64,000 nt of DNA from Streptomyces sp. GESEQ-35 (GTDB lineage Bacteria > Actinomycetota > Actinomycetes > Streptomycetales > Streptomycetaceae): positions 62,001 to 126,000 of the forward strand of contig NZ_JAFFSX010000025.1 in NCBI RefSeq assembly GCF_017948485.1, given 5' to 3'. A program made the position numbers and the translations under genes. This document shows, in pieces, positions 16,645-25,464 of the stretch. The notes under the pieces are model-generated. The model did not search any database. It saw nothing but the letters and a program-made list of their open reading frames with translations, and had not been told where the DNA came from. Positions within the stretch are counted from its first letter, which is position 1. Every line of letters starts with the position of its first letter.

Positions 16645-18967
16645 GCCACTCCACCTTGAACACCCATGCGTGACGACCCGCCTTCCGGGCCGCCTCGGGT
16701 ACGTCGATCACGAGTGCTCCGTTCCGTACGGTCCAGGTCAGGGGCCGGTCGTGGCCGAGCATCGTCACCTTGTCGCCGCCGCGGACCGGGACGGGGGCCT
16801 CGACGGTGAGCTGTGCGCCGGGCCGGGCCAGGGAGTGGATGTAGAAGGCCTCGTTCGGGCGGACCGTGAAGCGGAGATCCTCGCCGAGCTGGGCCATCCG
16901 CGACCAGTACGTGGTGTCGTAGATCGCCTCCCCGTTGGTGCGCAGCCAACGGCCCGTCTCGCGCAGCCGGGTCTGCATGATCTCCGGGATGGTGCCGTCG
17001 GCGCGCGGGCCGACGTCGAGGAGGAAGTTGCCGTTCTTCGAGACGATGTCGACGAGACTGTGCACGACCTCCTCGGCCGTCATATAGGCGTCGTCCGGGG
17101 TGGCCTGGTTGTAGCCGTAGCTGCGGGGGTCGAGCCCGCGGCTGGCCTCCCACTTGGCGACGACCGTGTTCGCGTACGTCGTGTACTCGGGGGTGGTGAA
17201 GTCGTGGAAGCCGATCCCCGCACGGTCGTTGACGGTGACCTCGATCGGACGGGCGCGGTTCTTGGCGTGGTTGAAGTACTCGGCGAGGACGTTGAGGCTG
17301 TCGTTGACGCCGCCGATGTCGGCCCAGATGATCTCCGGGTCGTAGCCGTGGATCAGCTCCAGCATCTGCGGGGCCTGAAGGTCCTTCACATAGTCCTTGC
17401 CCGCGGTGTGTCCGGTGTACGGGACCGGCTCCAGGGTGTACGGGTTGCGCGGGGCGTGTCCCATCCAGGGGTTGTCCGGGTTGAACCACTCGGGCATGGA
17501 GAAGTAGAGGCCCCGGTGGAGTTCGGGCGTGTACCGGCGGGACGCCTCGAAGAGCTCCTTGATCAGGTCCCGCTTCGGGCCCAGCTTCACGGAGTTGCGG
17601 TCGGAGACCTTGGTGTCCCACAGGGCGAAGCCCTCATGGTGCTTGGACGTCAGTACGTGGTACTGGGCTCCGGCGTCGCGGAACAGCTCCACCCATGCGC
17701 GCGGGTCGAACTTCTCCGCGGTGAAGCGCGGGATGAAGTCGTCGTAGGCGAAGTCCTCGCCGTAGGTGGTGCGGTGGTAGGCGTGCGTGGGGTTGCCCGG
17801 GTCCTGCATCTGGTCCCAGTACCACTCGGCGTACTGCACGCCGACCGGCGCCCATGCGGGCACCGAGTAGACGCCCCAGTGGATGAAGATTCCGAACTTG
17901 GCGCTGTTGAACCAGTACGGCGCCTGATGGCCGGACAGGGACGTCTCGGCGGGCTGATAGTCGGCGACGCCCAGCGTCAGCTTGCGGCGGCCGGCGGCGG
18001 CCTGGGTTCCGCGGCCGCGGACGGTCACCGAGCCGTCCTGCTCGGTTCCGGGGGCCGTTCCCGTGCGGTTGCGGATCCCGACGCGCACGCGCGCCTGCTC
18101 TCCGGGGTCGAGACGGTGTATGCGGGCGGGCTCGACCGTGCGTGCGCCGGGGGTGTCGACCTGTACGGACACCTTGTCGCCGCCGAGGATCGCGACGGTG
18201 CCCACGTTGATGACGGTGGCCTCGACGCTCTGCGCGCCGGTGGAGTCCAGCAGGGAGTTGGTGGAGTGCGCGTCACGCAGCACCAACGCCCTTCCCTGGG
18301 CGACGGGTTGGAGGGAGAGCGCGAAGACGTGCAGGGAGGACTTGCCTTCCTGAGCCGGGTTGGTGACCGGCAGGGTGACGGCCACGGCCTCCCGCTCCGG
18401 GGCGGCCCACACCTCCGAGACGCCGATCCCGACGCTGTGCTCGTCCTTGGTGCCGTCCGGCGTGTAGCGGTACGGCACCGAGAGCGAGCCGCCCGCCGAG
18501 TACCAGTCGGCGCCTCCCATACCGGCGGTGGTCGTGGAGCCGTCGGCGTAGTGGACGGTGGCCGTGCCGGTGGCGTTGCCGTAGCTGCCGGCCGTCAGGA
18601 AGAGGGCCGACAGATAGCGGCCCCGGGGCAGTTCGATGCGCTGGCCGAGCGCGACAACGTTGTTCTTCGCGCCCGCCGCCGAGCCGGGGAAGTCGAAGGA
18701 AATGCCGTCGACCTCGATACGGCCGGAGGGGAGTTCCTCGCCCGGGAACGTGTAGCCCGAGCCGTCGAAGTCACCGCCGCGGGACGAGGCGGTGTCGATG
18801 CCGTCGTTGTCGTACAGCCCGTCGAGCGGGACGGGGACCGGGTCCGGGACGGGAACCCACTGACCGGCGGCGGCGTGCGCCTTGCCTGCCACGGTGAGCG
18901 GAAGGGCTGCGGAGGCGGCTGCGCCTGCCGCCACACCCAGGACCAGACGTCTTGGATACATACGCAT
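16637..18967 (-). CDS. Large exported alpha-L-fucosidase, GH29, with N-terminal beta-sandwich domains
   Basis: This 776-residue protein begins MRMYPRRLVLGVAAGAAASA, a Tat-like signal ending AHA. The first ~330 residues contain sandwich domains, including a COG1470/NPCBM-like segment (SFDFPGSAAGAKNNVVALGQ). The GH29 catalytic domain follows, with KFGIFIHWGVYSVPAWAP, SKHHEGFALWD and the putative nucleophile Asp in EIIWADIGG (near residue 549). The ATG at 18967 follows GGAG by six bases. It heads the operon GH29-GH20-GH29. A CATCGGATG-type palindrome lies just upstream and probably regulates all three genes. Confidence 0.93.
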   Translation of the reverse strand: MRMYPRRLVLGVAAGAAASAALPLTVAGKAHAAAGQWVPVPDPVPVPLDGLYDNDGIDTASSRGGDFDGSGYTFPGEELPSGRIEVDGISFDFPGSAAGAKNNVVALGQRIELPRGRYLSALFLTAGSYGNATGTATVHYADGSTTTAGMGGADWYSAGGSLSVPYRYTPDGTKDEHSVGIGVSEVWAAPEREAVAVTLPVTNPAQEGKSSLHVFALSLQPVAQGRALVLRDAHSTNSLLDSTGAQSVEATVINVGTVAILGGDKVSVQVDTPGARTVEPARIHRLDPGEQARVRVGIRNRTGTAPGTEQDGSVTVRGRGTQAAAGRRKLTLGVADYQPAETSLSGHQAPYWFNSAKFGIFIHWGVYSVPAWAPVGVQYAEWYWDQMQDPGNPTHAYHRTTYGEDFAYDDFIPRFTAEKFDPRAWVELFRDAGAQYHVLTSKHHEGFALWDTKVSDRNSVKLGPKRDLIKELFEASRRYTPELHRGLYFSMPEWFNPDNPWMGHAPRNPYTLEPVPYTGHTAGKDYVKDLQAPQMLELIHGYDPEIIWADIGGVNDSLNVLAEYFNHAKNRARPIEVTVNDRAGIGFHDFTTPEYTTYANTVVAKWEASRGLDPRSYGYNQATPDDAYMTAEEVVHSLVDIVSKNGNFLLDVGPRADGTIPEIMQTRLRETGRWLRTNGEAIYDTTYWSRMAQLGEDLRFTVRPNEAFYIHSLARPGAQLTVEAPVPVRGGDKVTMLGHDRPLTWTVRNGALVIDVPEAARKAGRHAWVFKVEWHG

Positions 18968-18981
18968 GAGCGGCTCCAATT

Positions 18982-18998
18982 CATCGGATGTCTGATGA
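18982..18998. promoter_or_regulatory. Palindromic operator upstream of the fucosidase operon
   Basis: CATCGGATG (18982-18990) is a 9-base palindrome, followed at once by TCTGATGA, so GATG/CATC half-sites occur three times in 17 bases. It lies 15 bases upstream of the fucosidase start, next to its ribosome site, consistent with repression by a GntR-type regulator not encoded in this window next to it. Confidence 0.55.
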
Positions 18999-19221
18999 TT
19001 GAGCGGGCTCCTGGGCCTGTCAATGGGGTGGAACGGCAAGAGAGTTGAGGGATTGATCGGAGGATCGCCTGCTCAACGGGCGTCTCCTGTGCGTGCCCGC
19101 GCGAAAAGTCCAAGAACAGCAGCCCGAATGTCCAAGCCCTGCTCCCTCTCGACGTGCCGTGCCGACGCGGGCACAGTTCTCCCTACATACTCGCCGGTAC
19201 ACGCACTTCGGAGGAACACAC

Positions 19222-20559
19222 GTGACCAACTGGGCCGGCCGGACCGCCGCCGAGATCGCCGCCGCCGTACGGGAGAAGCGGGCCACGCCACGCGAGGTGG
19301 TGGCCGAGCACCTGGCCAGGATCGAGCGGCTCGACGGCCGTGTGGGGGCGTTCCGCGTGGTGCGCGCCGAGGCTGCGCTCGCCGAGGCCGACGAGGTCGG
19401 TTCGCGCGGCGATCTGGCCGAACTGCCCCTGGCGGGCGTGCCCGTGGCCATCAAGGACAACCTCGCGGTGCGCGGCGAGTCGAACCGTGTCGGTTCCGCC
19501 GCGATCCCGGACACCCCCGCCGAGGACGACCATGTCACCGTGGCCCGGCTGCGGGCGGCGGGCGCGGTGGTCGTGGGCCTGACGAACGTGCCGGAGCTGT
19601 GTGTCTTCGGCACGACGGAGGGCGTCCACGGCACGGCCCGCAACCCGTGGGACACCTCGCGCTCGGCCGGCGGCTCCTCCGGCGGCAGCGCGGCCGCGGT
19701 CGCCGCGGGCCTGGTGCCGATCGCCCTCGGCAACGACGGCATGGGCTCGCTGCGCATCCCGGCGGCCAACTGCGGGCTCGTCACCATCAAGCCGGGCCAC
19801 GGCGTCGTTCCCGCGGGGACCAGCAACTGGTTCGGTATGTCCGAGAACGGCCCCCTCGCGACGACCGTCGAGGACGCCCGTCTCATGTTGTCGGTCCTCG
19901 CCGACACCGATGCCGTACGACCGCACGAGCCGGGCTCGCGCAAGGTCGCCGTGTCCCTGCGCAGCCCGCTCGCCGGTGTCGCCATCAGCAAGCCGTACGC
20001 GGCGGCGACCCGGGCGGCCGCCGGTGTCCTGGCCAAGGCCGGGCATCAGGTACGGCGCGCCGACCCGCCGTACCCGCTGTCGCTGAGTTTCACCTCGCTC
20101 GCCCACTGGACGGCGGGCACGGCGGTGGACGCCAAGGATCTCGACCCGGGTCTGCTGACCCGGCGCACCCGGGTGCATGCGGCCGTGGGGCGGCGTTTCG
20201 TGGGCCGGGTGACCGGTGGCGACAGCAGGGAGAAGCTGCGCAGGAGCCTGGAGCCGTTCTTCGCCGAGCACGACGTGGTGCTCACGCCGGCGCTGGCCCG
20301 CCGCTCCCCCAAGGCCGAGGCCTGGCACGAGCGGGGCTGGCTGCGCAATGTGCTCGCCAACACGAACTACTCGCCGCTGACTCCGCCGTGGAACCTGACG
20401 GGCTGGCCCGCGCTGACCGTCCCGTTCGGCTCGCTGCCCTCGGGCGCCCCCTGCGCCGTACAACTCGTGGGACTCCCGGGATCGGAGGCGATGCTGCTGG
20501 AACTGGCGGAGCAGGTGGAGAAGCTGCATCCGTGGCAGCGGACGGCACCGCTCGACTAG
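19222..20559 (+). CDS. Amidase (amidase-signature family)
   Basis: This 445-residue enzyme has the amidase-signature triad: Lys in VAIKDN (near residue 78), Ser in SRSAGGSSGGSAA (near 149) and the nucleophile Ser in GNDGMGSLRIPAANCG (near 176). The last motif is slightly unusual because most members read GSDTGGSIR. No signal is seen, so it should act in the cytoplasm on a small amide or amidated peptide. The GTG at 19222 is preceded by GGAGG at seven bases. It stands alone, divergent from the fucosidase operon, and ends at a hairpin. Confidence 0.92.
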   Translation: MTNWAGRTAAEIAAAVREKRATPREVVAEHLARIERLDGRVGAFRVVRAEAALAEADEVGSRGDLAELPLAGVPVAIKDNLAVRGESNRVGSAAIPDTPAEDDHVTVARLRAAGAVVVGLTNVPELCVFGTTEGVHGTARNPWDTSRSAGGSSGGSAAAVAAGLVPIALGNDGMGSLRIPAANCGLVTIKPGHGVVPAGTSNWFGMSENGPLATTVEDARLMLSVLADTDAVRPHEPGSRKVAVSLRSPLAGVAISKPYAAATRAAAGVLAKAGHQVRRADPPYPLSLSFTSLAHWTAGTAVDAKDLDPGLLTRRTRVHAAVGRRFVGRVTGGDSREKLRRSLEPFFAEHDVVLTPALARRSPKAEAWHERGWLRNVLANTNYSPLTPPWNLTGWPALTVPFGSLPSGAPCAVQLVGLPGSEAMLLELAEQVEKLHPWQRTAPLD

Positions 20560-20580
20560 GACTGCGGCTGCACACGTCGA

Positions 20581-20607
20581 AGCCGCGGCCGGTCGTCGGC
20601 CGCGGCT
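20581..20607. terminator. Hairpin terminator between amidase and small ORF
   Basis: AGCCGCGGCC pairs perfectly with GGCCGCGGCT around a 7-base loop. It sits 21 bases after the amidase stop and is followed by the convergent small gene. Confidence 0.75.
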
Positions 20608-20635
20608 GCGATCGCGAAAGGGTCTGTCCGGGCTG

Positions 20636-20809
20636 TCAGTCCACGCTGGGCAGGATGTGGGGCTCGGCGAGGTCGTCCTCGTAGCCGGCCAGGCGGATGG
20701 GGGCGGAACGTGCCCACACGTCGAGACTGCCGATCTCCCCGGGCCGTTGGCCCGCGCGCTCCGAACTTTCCTTGGGGCGCTGTTCGCGATTCGTCTTCTC
20801 CGGTGTCAC
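20636..20809 (-). CDS. Small 57-residue protein, unknown function
   Basis: This short gene starts with GTG at 20809, preceded by AAGGAG at about seven bases, and stops with TGA at 20636. It begins VTPEKTNREQRPKESS, is hydrophilic in the first half, then reads SLDVWARSAPIRLAGYEDD and ends EPHILPSVD. Codons end mostly in G/C, as in its neighbours. I have the impression that the DVWARSAPIRLAGYEDD segment recurs in streptomycetes, but I cannot confirm this. It has no signal peptide or membrane span. It is convergent with the amidase. Confidence 0.65.
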   Translation of the reverse strand: MTPEKTNREQRPKESSERAGQRPGEIGSLDVWARSAPIRLAGYEDDLAEPHILPSVD

Positions 20810-21290
20810 CGCGCACTCCTTATGTGTCGGGTCACCCTCGGGGCGTGTCGGCCACTCTGCTGCTGTGCGCCTGACGCCCGCTCGGGTCTGGGTCGAGAAC
20901 TGTTCGGACGCGGTGGCGCCGGTAACTCAGCTGAGAGCGGGCCGTGATATCCGGCTCGCCCCGGGACGGACTGTGGGTGTGGGTAGGACCCGGTACTGCT
21001 GTCCGTCCCCTACAGAGTAACCAAATGAGCGGGGGTCCGCTCGATGGGGCTGAAAACTTGGGGTAACCGTCACAAGTCGCCTGTGTTGATTGGGTCATGA
21101 TATGCCCTTATTTATTGCGAGATGCCTTACAGCGAAGTCACTCGTTCGGCCTACATCGGATTGCGTCGACGTCGACGGGATCGAGACAGCCGGATCGATC
21201 GCCGCGCAGTTCAAGTCCCGTTGGCTGTGCCGAAAGCTCGCCATGATCTGCTGCCGTCAGACAACGGCTGTCTCGCAGGAGGACTGACGC
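20810..21290. other. Intergenic region between divergent small ORF and HD-like gene
   Basis: No convincing gene is visible. A short A/T-rich pocket near 21085-21120 (gttgattgggtcatgatatg) may hold a promoter for the HD-like gene. Short open frames here run into the next gene in the wrong frame. Confidence 0.4.
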
Positions 21291-21740
21291 ATGGAGCTGC
21301 GCAGCGTCGAGGAGCTGATGGATCTTCTGTACGCGTGCCGAGGCACGTGGGACGCCCGGCAGCGCGCCGGTGACCGCGTCGATCTGCACGATCACGCCCT
21401 GCGGACCGCCGCGCTGCTGCGCCGCAGCCGTCCTGCCGACAAGGAACTCCAAGTCGCGGGCCTGGTGCAGCCGATAGGGCAGCTGCTCTGGCCCGGCGAC
21501 ACGGCCGGCCTCGCCGACCGTACGGCCGACGCGGTGCGGGGTCTGCTCGGTGAACGGGTCTCCCGTCTTGTACGCCGCCACTCCCGGCTCGGCACTCCGG
21601 TCGACGACGACCTGGTCAGCCTGCGCCAGGCCGAGGAGGAGGGCCGCAGCGCCGGGTTCGACGCCGGGGTGCTGGAGGACTGGCGCACGGTGCTGGAGCT
21701 GGTGGCGGCCCGCAACTCACGGCTGGGGGCCGTCGAGTGA
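21291..21740 (+). CDS. Degenerate HD-domain protein
   Basis: This 149-residue protein resembles small HD-fold phosphohydrolases or oxygenases: VDLHDHALRTAALLRRSRP followed by ELQVAGLVQPIGQLLWPGD. In active relatives the second segment reads LVHDIGH, so here the metal-binding His-Asp pair is Gln-Pro and the enzyme has probably lost catalysis or changed role. The start ATG follows AGGAGGA. It is a single-gene unit whose stop codon lies inside a strong hairpin and is convergent with an SDR gene. Confidence 0.7.
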   Translation: MELRSVEELMDLLYACRGTWDARQRAGDRVDLHDHALRTAALLRRSRPADKELQVAGLVQPIGQLLWPGDTAGLADRTADAVRGLLGERVSRLVRRHSRLGTPVDDDLVSLRQAEEEGRSAGFDAGVLEDWRTVLELVAARNSRLGAVE

Positions 21741-21748
21741 CGGCCCCC
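21725..21748. terminator. Hairpin terminator overlapping the HD-like gene stop
   Basis: GGGGGCCGTC and GACGGCCCCC form a perfect 10-base stem with a 4-base loop. The stop TGA of the HD-like gene lies within it, and the convergent SDR gene ends 18 bases further on. Confidence 0.72.
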
Positions 21749-21765
21749 TCGTCATCCGCCCCGCC

Positions 21766-23259
21766 TCACCACTTGCCCGGCGCGTAGTCCTTCAGGAAGA
21801 CGCCGTACAGGTCCTCGCCCTGCTCGCCGGCGACGACCGGGTGGTAGACGCGGGCCGCGCCGTCGATCAGGTCCAGCGGCGCGTGGAAGCCGGCCTCCGC
21901 CAGGCGCAGCTTGTCGTAGTGCGGGCGCTCGTCGGTGATCCAGCCGGTGTCGACGGAGGTCATCAGGATGCCGTCGGTCTCGAACATCTCCTGGGCGCTG
22001 GTGCGCGTCACCATGTTCATGGCGGCCTTGGCGGCGTTCGTGTTCGGGTGGCCCGCACCCTTGTATCCGCGGCCGAACACGCCCTCCATAGCCGAGACGT
22101 TGACGACGTACGCGCGCGTGCTGGATGCCTTGCGCGCGGCCTCGGCCATCGCCGGTCGCAACTTGCTGATCAGGATGAACGGCGCCGTGTAGTTGCACAG
22201 CTGGGTCTCGAGGAGTTCCACCGGGGAGATCTGCTCGATGCTCTGCACCCAGGTGTTGGTGTCGACGACGTCGGGGACCAGGCCGCCCGCGTCGATGGCG
22301 GTGCCGTCGAGGTGCCGGGCGACGCTGGCGTTGCCCGCGACCAGGGCGAGATCGGCCACCTGCTGCGCGTCGAGGCCGCTGATACCGGCGGGCAGCGCGG
22401 CCAGTCCGTCGACCGCGCCGGAGCCGAAGGCGCCGATGACGTGGTGGGCGGGCAGTTCACCGGCCGGCAGCGGGGCACTCTCGCCCTCGATCAGCGCGGC
22501 GTACGCGGAGGGCATACGGCGCACCGTCTGCGTCGCGTTGTTGATCAGGATGTCGAGCGCGCCCTGCGCGGCGACCTGATCGGCCAGGGCCACGGCCTGG
22601 GCCGGGTCGCGCAGGTCGATGCCGACGACCTCCAGGCGGTGGATCCAGTCCGCCGAGTCGTCCATCGCCTTGAAGCGGCGGATGGCGTCCTTGGGGAACC
22701 GCGTGGTGATCGTGGTGTGCGCACCGTCACGCAGCAGCCGGAGCGCGATGTACATGCCGATCTTCGCGCGGCCGCCGGTGAGCAGCGCGCGCTTGCCGGT
22801 GAGGTCGGCGCGGGAGTCCCGGTGCGCCCGGTTCACGGCGGCGCAGTTCTGGCAGAGCTGGTGGTAGAAGTAGTCGACCTCGACGTACCGGGCCTTGCAG
22901 GTGTAGCAGGAGCGCGGGCGCTGGAGTATCCCCGCGATCTTGCCCTCCGCCGTGATCGACGACGGCAGGAGGCCCTCGGTCTCGTCGTCGATACGCTCGG
23001 CGGAGCCGGTCGCCGTGGCCTCCGTGACCGCCTTGTCGTGGGCGGTCTTGGCGGCCCGGCGCTCCTGACGGCGGCGCTGCTTGACCGTGCGGTAGATGCC
23101 GGCGGTGGCCCGGCGCACGGCGATGGCGTCGGGGTGGTCCACGTCCAGCTTGTCGAGTTCTTCGAGCACACCGAGGCAGACGGCGAGCCGCTCGGGGTCG
23201 ATGCCGGGCCCGTACACGACCTCGTCCGTGGTCGCCGTGCCGTCCTCTGTCACCGTCAT
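21766..23259 (-). CDS. SDR-family oxidoreductase with N-terminal zinc ribbon
   Basis: This 497-residue protein has a helical N-terminal region, then a four-cysteine cluster (RSCYTCKARYVEVD and HQLCQNCAAVNRAH, near residues 125-155) typical of a zinc ribbon. A Rossmann/SDR domain follows with KRALLTGGRAKIGMYIALRLL as nucleotide-binding motif, DILINNATQTV, and the NTNAAKAAMN region where SDR proteins normally carry YxxxK. The canonical catalytic Tyr is replaced, so activity is uncertain. The ATG at 23259 is preceded by AGGAA. The substrate is unknown; the fused ribbon suggests nucleic-acid or partner binding. Confidence 0.85.
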   Translation of the reverse strand: MTVTEDGTATTDEVVYGPGIDPERLAVCLGVLEELDKLDVDHPDAIAVRRATAGIYRTVKQRRRQERRAAKTAHDKAVTEATATGSAERIDDETEGLLPSSITAEGKIAGILQRPRSCYTCKARYVEVDYFYHQLCQNCAAVNRAHRDSRADLTGKRALLTGGRAKIGMYIALRLLRDGAHTTITTRFPKDAIRRFKAMDDSADWIHRLEVVGIDLRDPAQAVALADQVAAQGALDILINNATQTVRRMPSAYAALIEGESAPLPAGELPAHHVIGAFGSGAVDGLAALPAGISGLDAQQVADLALVAGNASVARHLDGTAIDAGGLVPDVVDTNTWVQSIEQISPVELLETQLCNYTAPFILISKLRPAMAEAARKASSTRAYVVNVSAMEGVFGRGYKGAGHPNTNAAKAAMNMVTRTSAQEMFETDGILMTSVDTGWITDERPHYDKLRLAEAGFHAPLDLIDGAARVYHPVVAGEQGEDLYGVFLKDYAPGKW

Positions 23260-23975
23260 CGCCGCTGCCGTTCCTGATCCACCGCGCGGCGCTCCGGTCG
23301 AGTCCGCTTTCGAACGAGGAATTTTACGGAGCGCCGGGCCCACCGCCAAACCCGCGACGATCATGGAGGGTGGCGGGTGATCGAACCTGCGGTGCGGATG
23401 CCTGCCGCGGCGATCGGACGCGCGGTGGCCGGCGACCGCAGACAACTCTCGACCTCGCGGTGGCTGGCGACCGCAGACGGCTGTCGACCTCGCGAAGGTC
23501 AGCGACCGCAGACGGCTCCGAACCCGCGGAGATCAGCCACCGCAGACGGCTCCGAACCCGCGGAGATCAGCGACGCTGACGCCTCTCGAACCGCGGTCTT
23601 CAGCAACCGCAGAGGGCTGTCGAACCCGCAGAGATCAGCAACCGCAGACGCCAACGGCACCCACGCTCGCCACGGACCACACACCGCGACCACACCCACC
23701 CGCCGGCGCCCCACGCGCCGATCGCATCCCCGACCGTCAGCGACCGCAAAGTGCTCCCGAACCCGCCGAGGTCAGCGACCACAGACGCCGATCACACCCA
23801 CACTCGCCGGGACCACAAGCCGCAACCACACCCACCGGCCGGCGGCCACGCACCGATCGCATCCCCGACGGTCAGCGACCACGGACGCCGATCACACCCG
23901 CGCCCCGCCAGGGACCACAGGCCGCGACCACACCCACGCCCATGCAGGACCACACCCCGACCACCCCCACGCCCG
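23260..23975. repeat. Tandem-repeat block, seven ~34-bp units then ~100-bp units
   Basis: From 23432 the consensus gcgaccgcagacggct, then cgaacccgcggagatca, recurs at 23432, 23467, 23502, 23536, 23570, 23603 and 23638, a period of 33-35 bases. Copies then appear at 23740, 23775, 23875 and, in degraded form, at 23979, giving longer ~100-base units that include gatcgcatccccgac and gaccacaggccgcgacca. No frame through it shows neighbour-like codon bias. The block ends at the stop codon of the acyltransferase gene. The spacers are not unique, so this is not a CRISPR array. Confidence 0.75.
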
Positions 23976-25319
23976 TCAGGGACCGCACGCGGCGATCAGT
24001 GTCTGCACCTCCTCGGACATGGCGGCGGCCAGGCGGTCCAGGTCCGGGACGGCCTGGGCGTCGGCGACGAGGCCGTAGTGGACGCGTCCGCGGTAGGTCG
24101 AGATCGCGATCGCCAGGGACTGCCCGCGGGCCAGCGGGGCGAAGGGGTAGACCTCGGTGAGCGCGTGTCCGCCGAGCTTCAGGCCGAGGCCGGGCAGGGG
24201 CACGCTGGTGACCAGGATGTCGAACCAGAGCCGCGCGCCCTGGCTGACCAGGGGTCCGCCGAGCCGATGGGCGAGCGCCGGGACATGGTCGGCGAGCAGC
24301 GCGACGGCACCCGCGCCCCGTCCCGGTCCCGCGTCCTTCTTGCGGTCCATGGCCGCGCGGACCGTGCCGAGCCGGCCGAGCGGGTCCGGGTCGCCGACGG
24401 GGAGCCTTATCAGGTAGCCGGAGAGCCGGTTGCCCTGAGGGTGGGCGGTGCGCGGGCGGCGCTTGGAGACGGGGATCAGGGCGCGGGGCGCGACGCCTTC
24501 GCTGCCGTCGCCGCGCTCGTCGAGCCAGCGGCGCAGGGCACCGGCGACGACCGCGATCAGCACGTCGTTGACGGTTCCGCCGACGGCCTTGCGGATGATG
24601 TGCACATCGTCGATGTCGATGACGGCACCGGCCGTGCCGCGGGTGCCACTGGGCTCGGTGGTGAGCGCGGGCGAGGAGCTCACGCCCAGGTTGGACAGGG
24701 CGACGGAGGCACCGATGTCGAGGGCGCGGCCCACGTCGGACAGGGCGCCGCGCAGCAACCCGGGCAACTTGCGCACGTCCGGGAGCAGGCCGCGCGCCGG
24801 CGGTTCGGGGCGGGGGCGGCGCTCGGGCAGGTCGATCGGGTCCAGAAGCGCGGCGGCGAGCGTCAGTGCCCGCAGCCCGTCGGCCAGTGCGTGGTGGAAC
24901 TTGAAGAGCACGGCGAACGAGACGCCGTTCTCCCCCGGCAGCACATGCGCCTCCCACGGCGGCCGGGTGCGGTCCAGCGGGCGTTCCATGAGCCGCCCTG
25001 CCGCCTCGTGGAAGTCCTCGGTCGGCGCATGCAGCCGGATGTGGTCCAGGGGATCGAAGTCGGCGGCAGGCACGCGGGCGGCACCGCCGAAGGCGGACGG
25101 GAACGCCGGCGGAAAGCCGATCGGCTGCCAGATGTCCCGGATCCGCATCCGCAGCCCGGGCACGGCGGCGGCCCGGGCGGCGAGCAGGTCGGCCGCGTGG
25201 GCACCTGCGGTGGGCGAGTTCGCGGTGAAGACGCCGAGCGCGCCCAGGTGCATCGGGTTCCGGTCGGACTCGATGTTCCAGAACGCAAGGTCGAGAGGTG
25301 CGAGCACGTCAGAAGTCAA
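23976..25319 (-). CDS. Wax ester synthase/diacylglycerol acyltransferase (WS/DGAT) family
   Basis: This 447-residue acyltransferase carries the active-site motif HHALADG (near residue 142) and later family blocks GTVNDVLIAVVAGALRRWL and FDILVTSVPLPGLGL. It would join acyl-CoA to a diacylglycerol or alcohol, making storage lipid. The start is inferred to be TTG at 25319, eight bases after GAGG; the protein then opens MTSDVLAPLDLAFWNIES as usual for the family. The stop codon abuts a tandem-repeat block. It stands alone, separated from the GH92 gene by a terminator. Confidence 0.9.
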   Translation of the reverse strand: MTSDVLAPLDLAFWNIESDRNPMHLGALGVFTANSPTAGAHAADLLAARAAAVPGLRMRIRDIWQPIGFPPAFPSAFGGAARVPAADFDPLDHIRLHAPTEDFHEAAGRLMERPLDRTRPPWEAHVLPGENGVSFAVLFKFHHALADGLRALTLAAALLDPIDLPERRPRPEPPARGLLPDVRKLPGLLRGALSDVGRALDIGASVALSNLGVSSSPALTTEPSGTRGTAGAVIDIDDVHIIRKAVGGTVNDVLIAVVAGALRRWLDERGDGSEGVAPRALIPVSKRRPRTAHPQGNRLSGYLIRLPVGDPDPLGRLGTVRAAMDRKKDAGPGRGAGAVALLADHVPALAHRLGGPLVSQGARLWFDILVTSVPLPGLGLKLGGHALTEVYPFAPLARGQSLAIAISTYRGRVHYGLVADAQAVPDLDRLAAAMSEEVQTLIAACGP

Positions 25320-25418
25320 TGGCTTGCCTCGCGTCGACGAAGGGTGAGGCAGCAGTCAACCTCCCTCGACCGATTACGGTCAAGTACGATCAAGCTACGC
25401 ACAGTTAACAAGAGATTA

Positions 25419-25448
25419 AGTCCCGCCCCTGCTGAAAGGGGCGGGACT
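25419..25448 (-). terminator. Terminator of the GH92/GH2 operon
   Basis: AGTCCCGCCCCT and AGGGGCGGGACT pair perfectly over 12 bases with a 6-base loop. On the minus strand this is 17 bases after the GH92 stop, followed by an A/T-rich stretch. Confidence 0.82.
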
Positions 25449-25464
25449 CATGAGGCGTCTGGGA

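Noticed and set aside
21122..21373. 83-codon frame (MPYSEVTRSAY) before the HD-like gene
   Set aside because: It runs out of frame into the HD-like gene and has arginine-rich, non-protein-like sequence.
23430..23985. CRISPR array
   Set aside because: Repeats are imperfect and contiguous, the would-be spacers are themselves repeated, and no cas genes are nearby.
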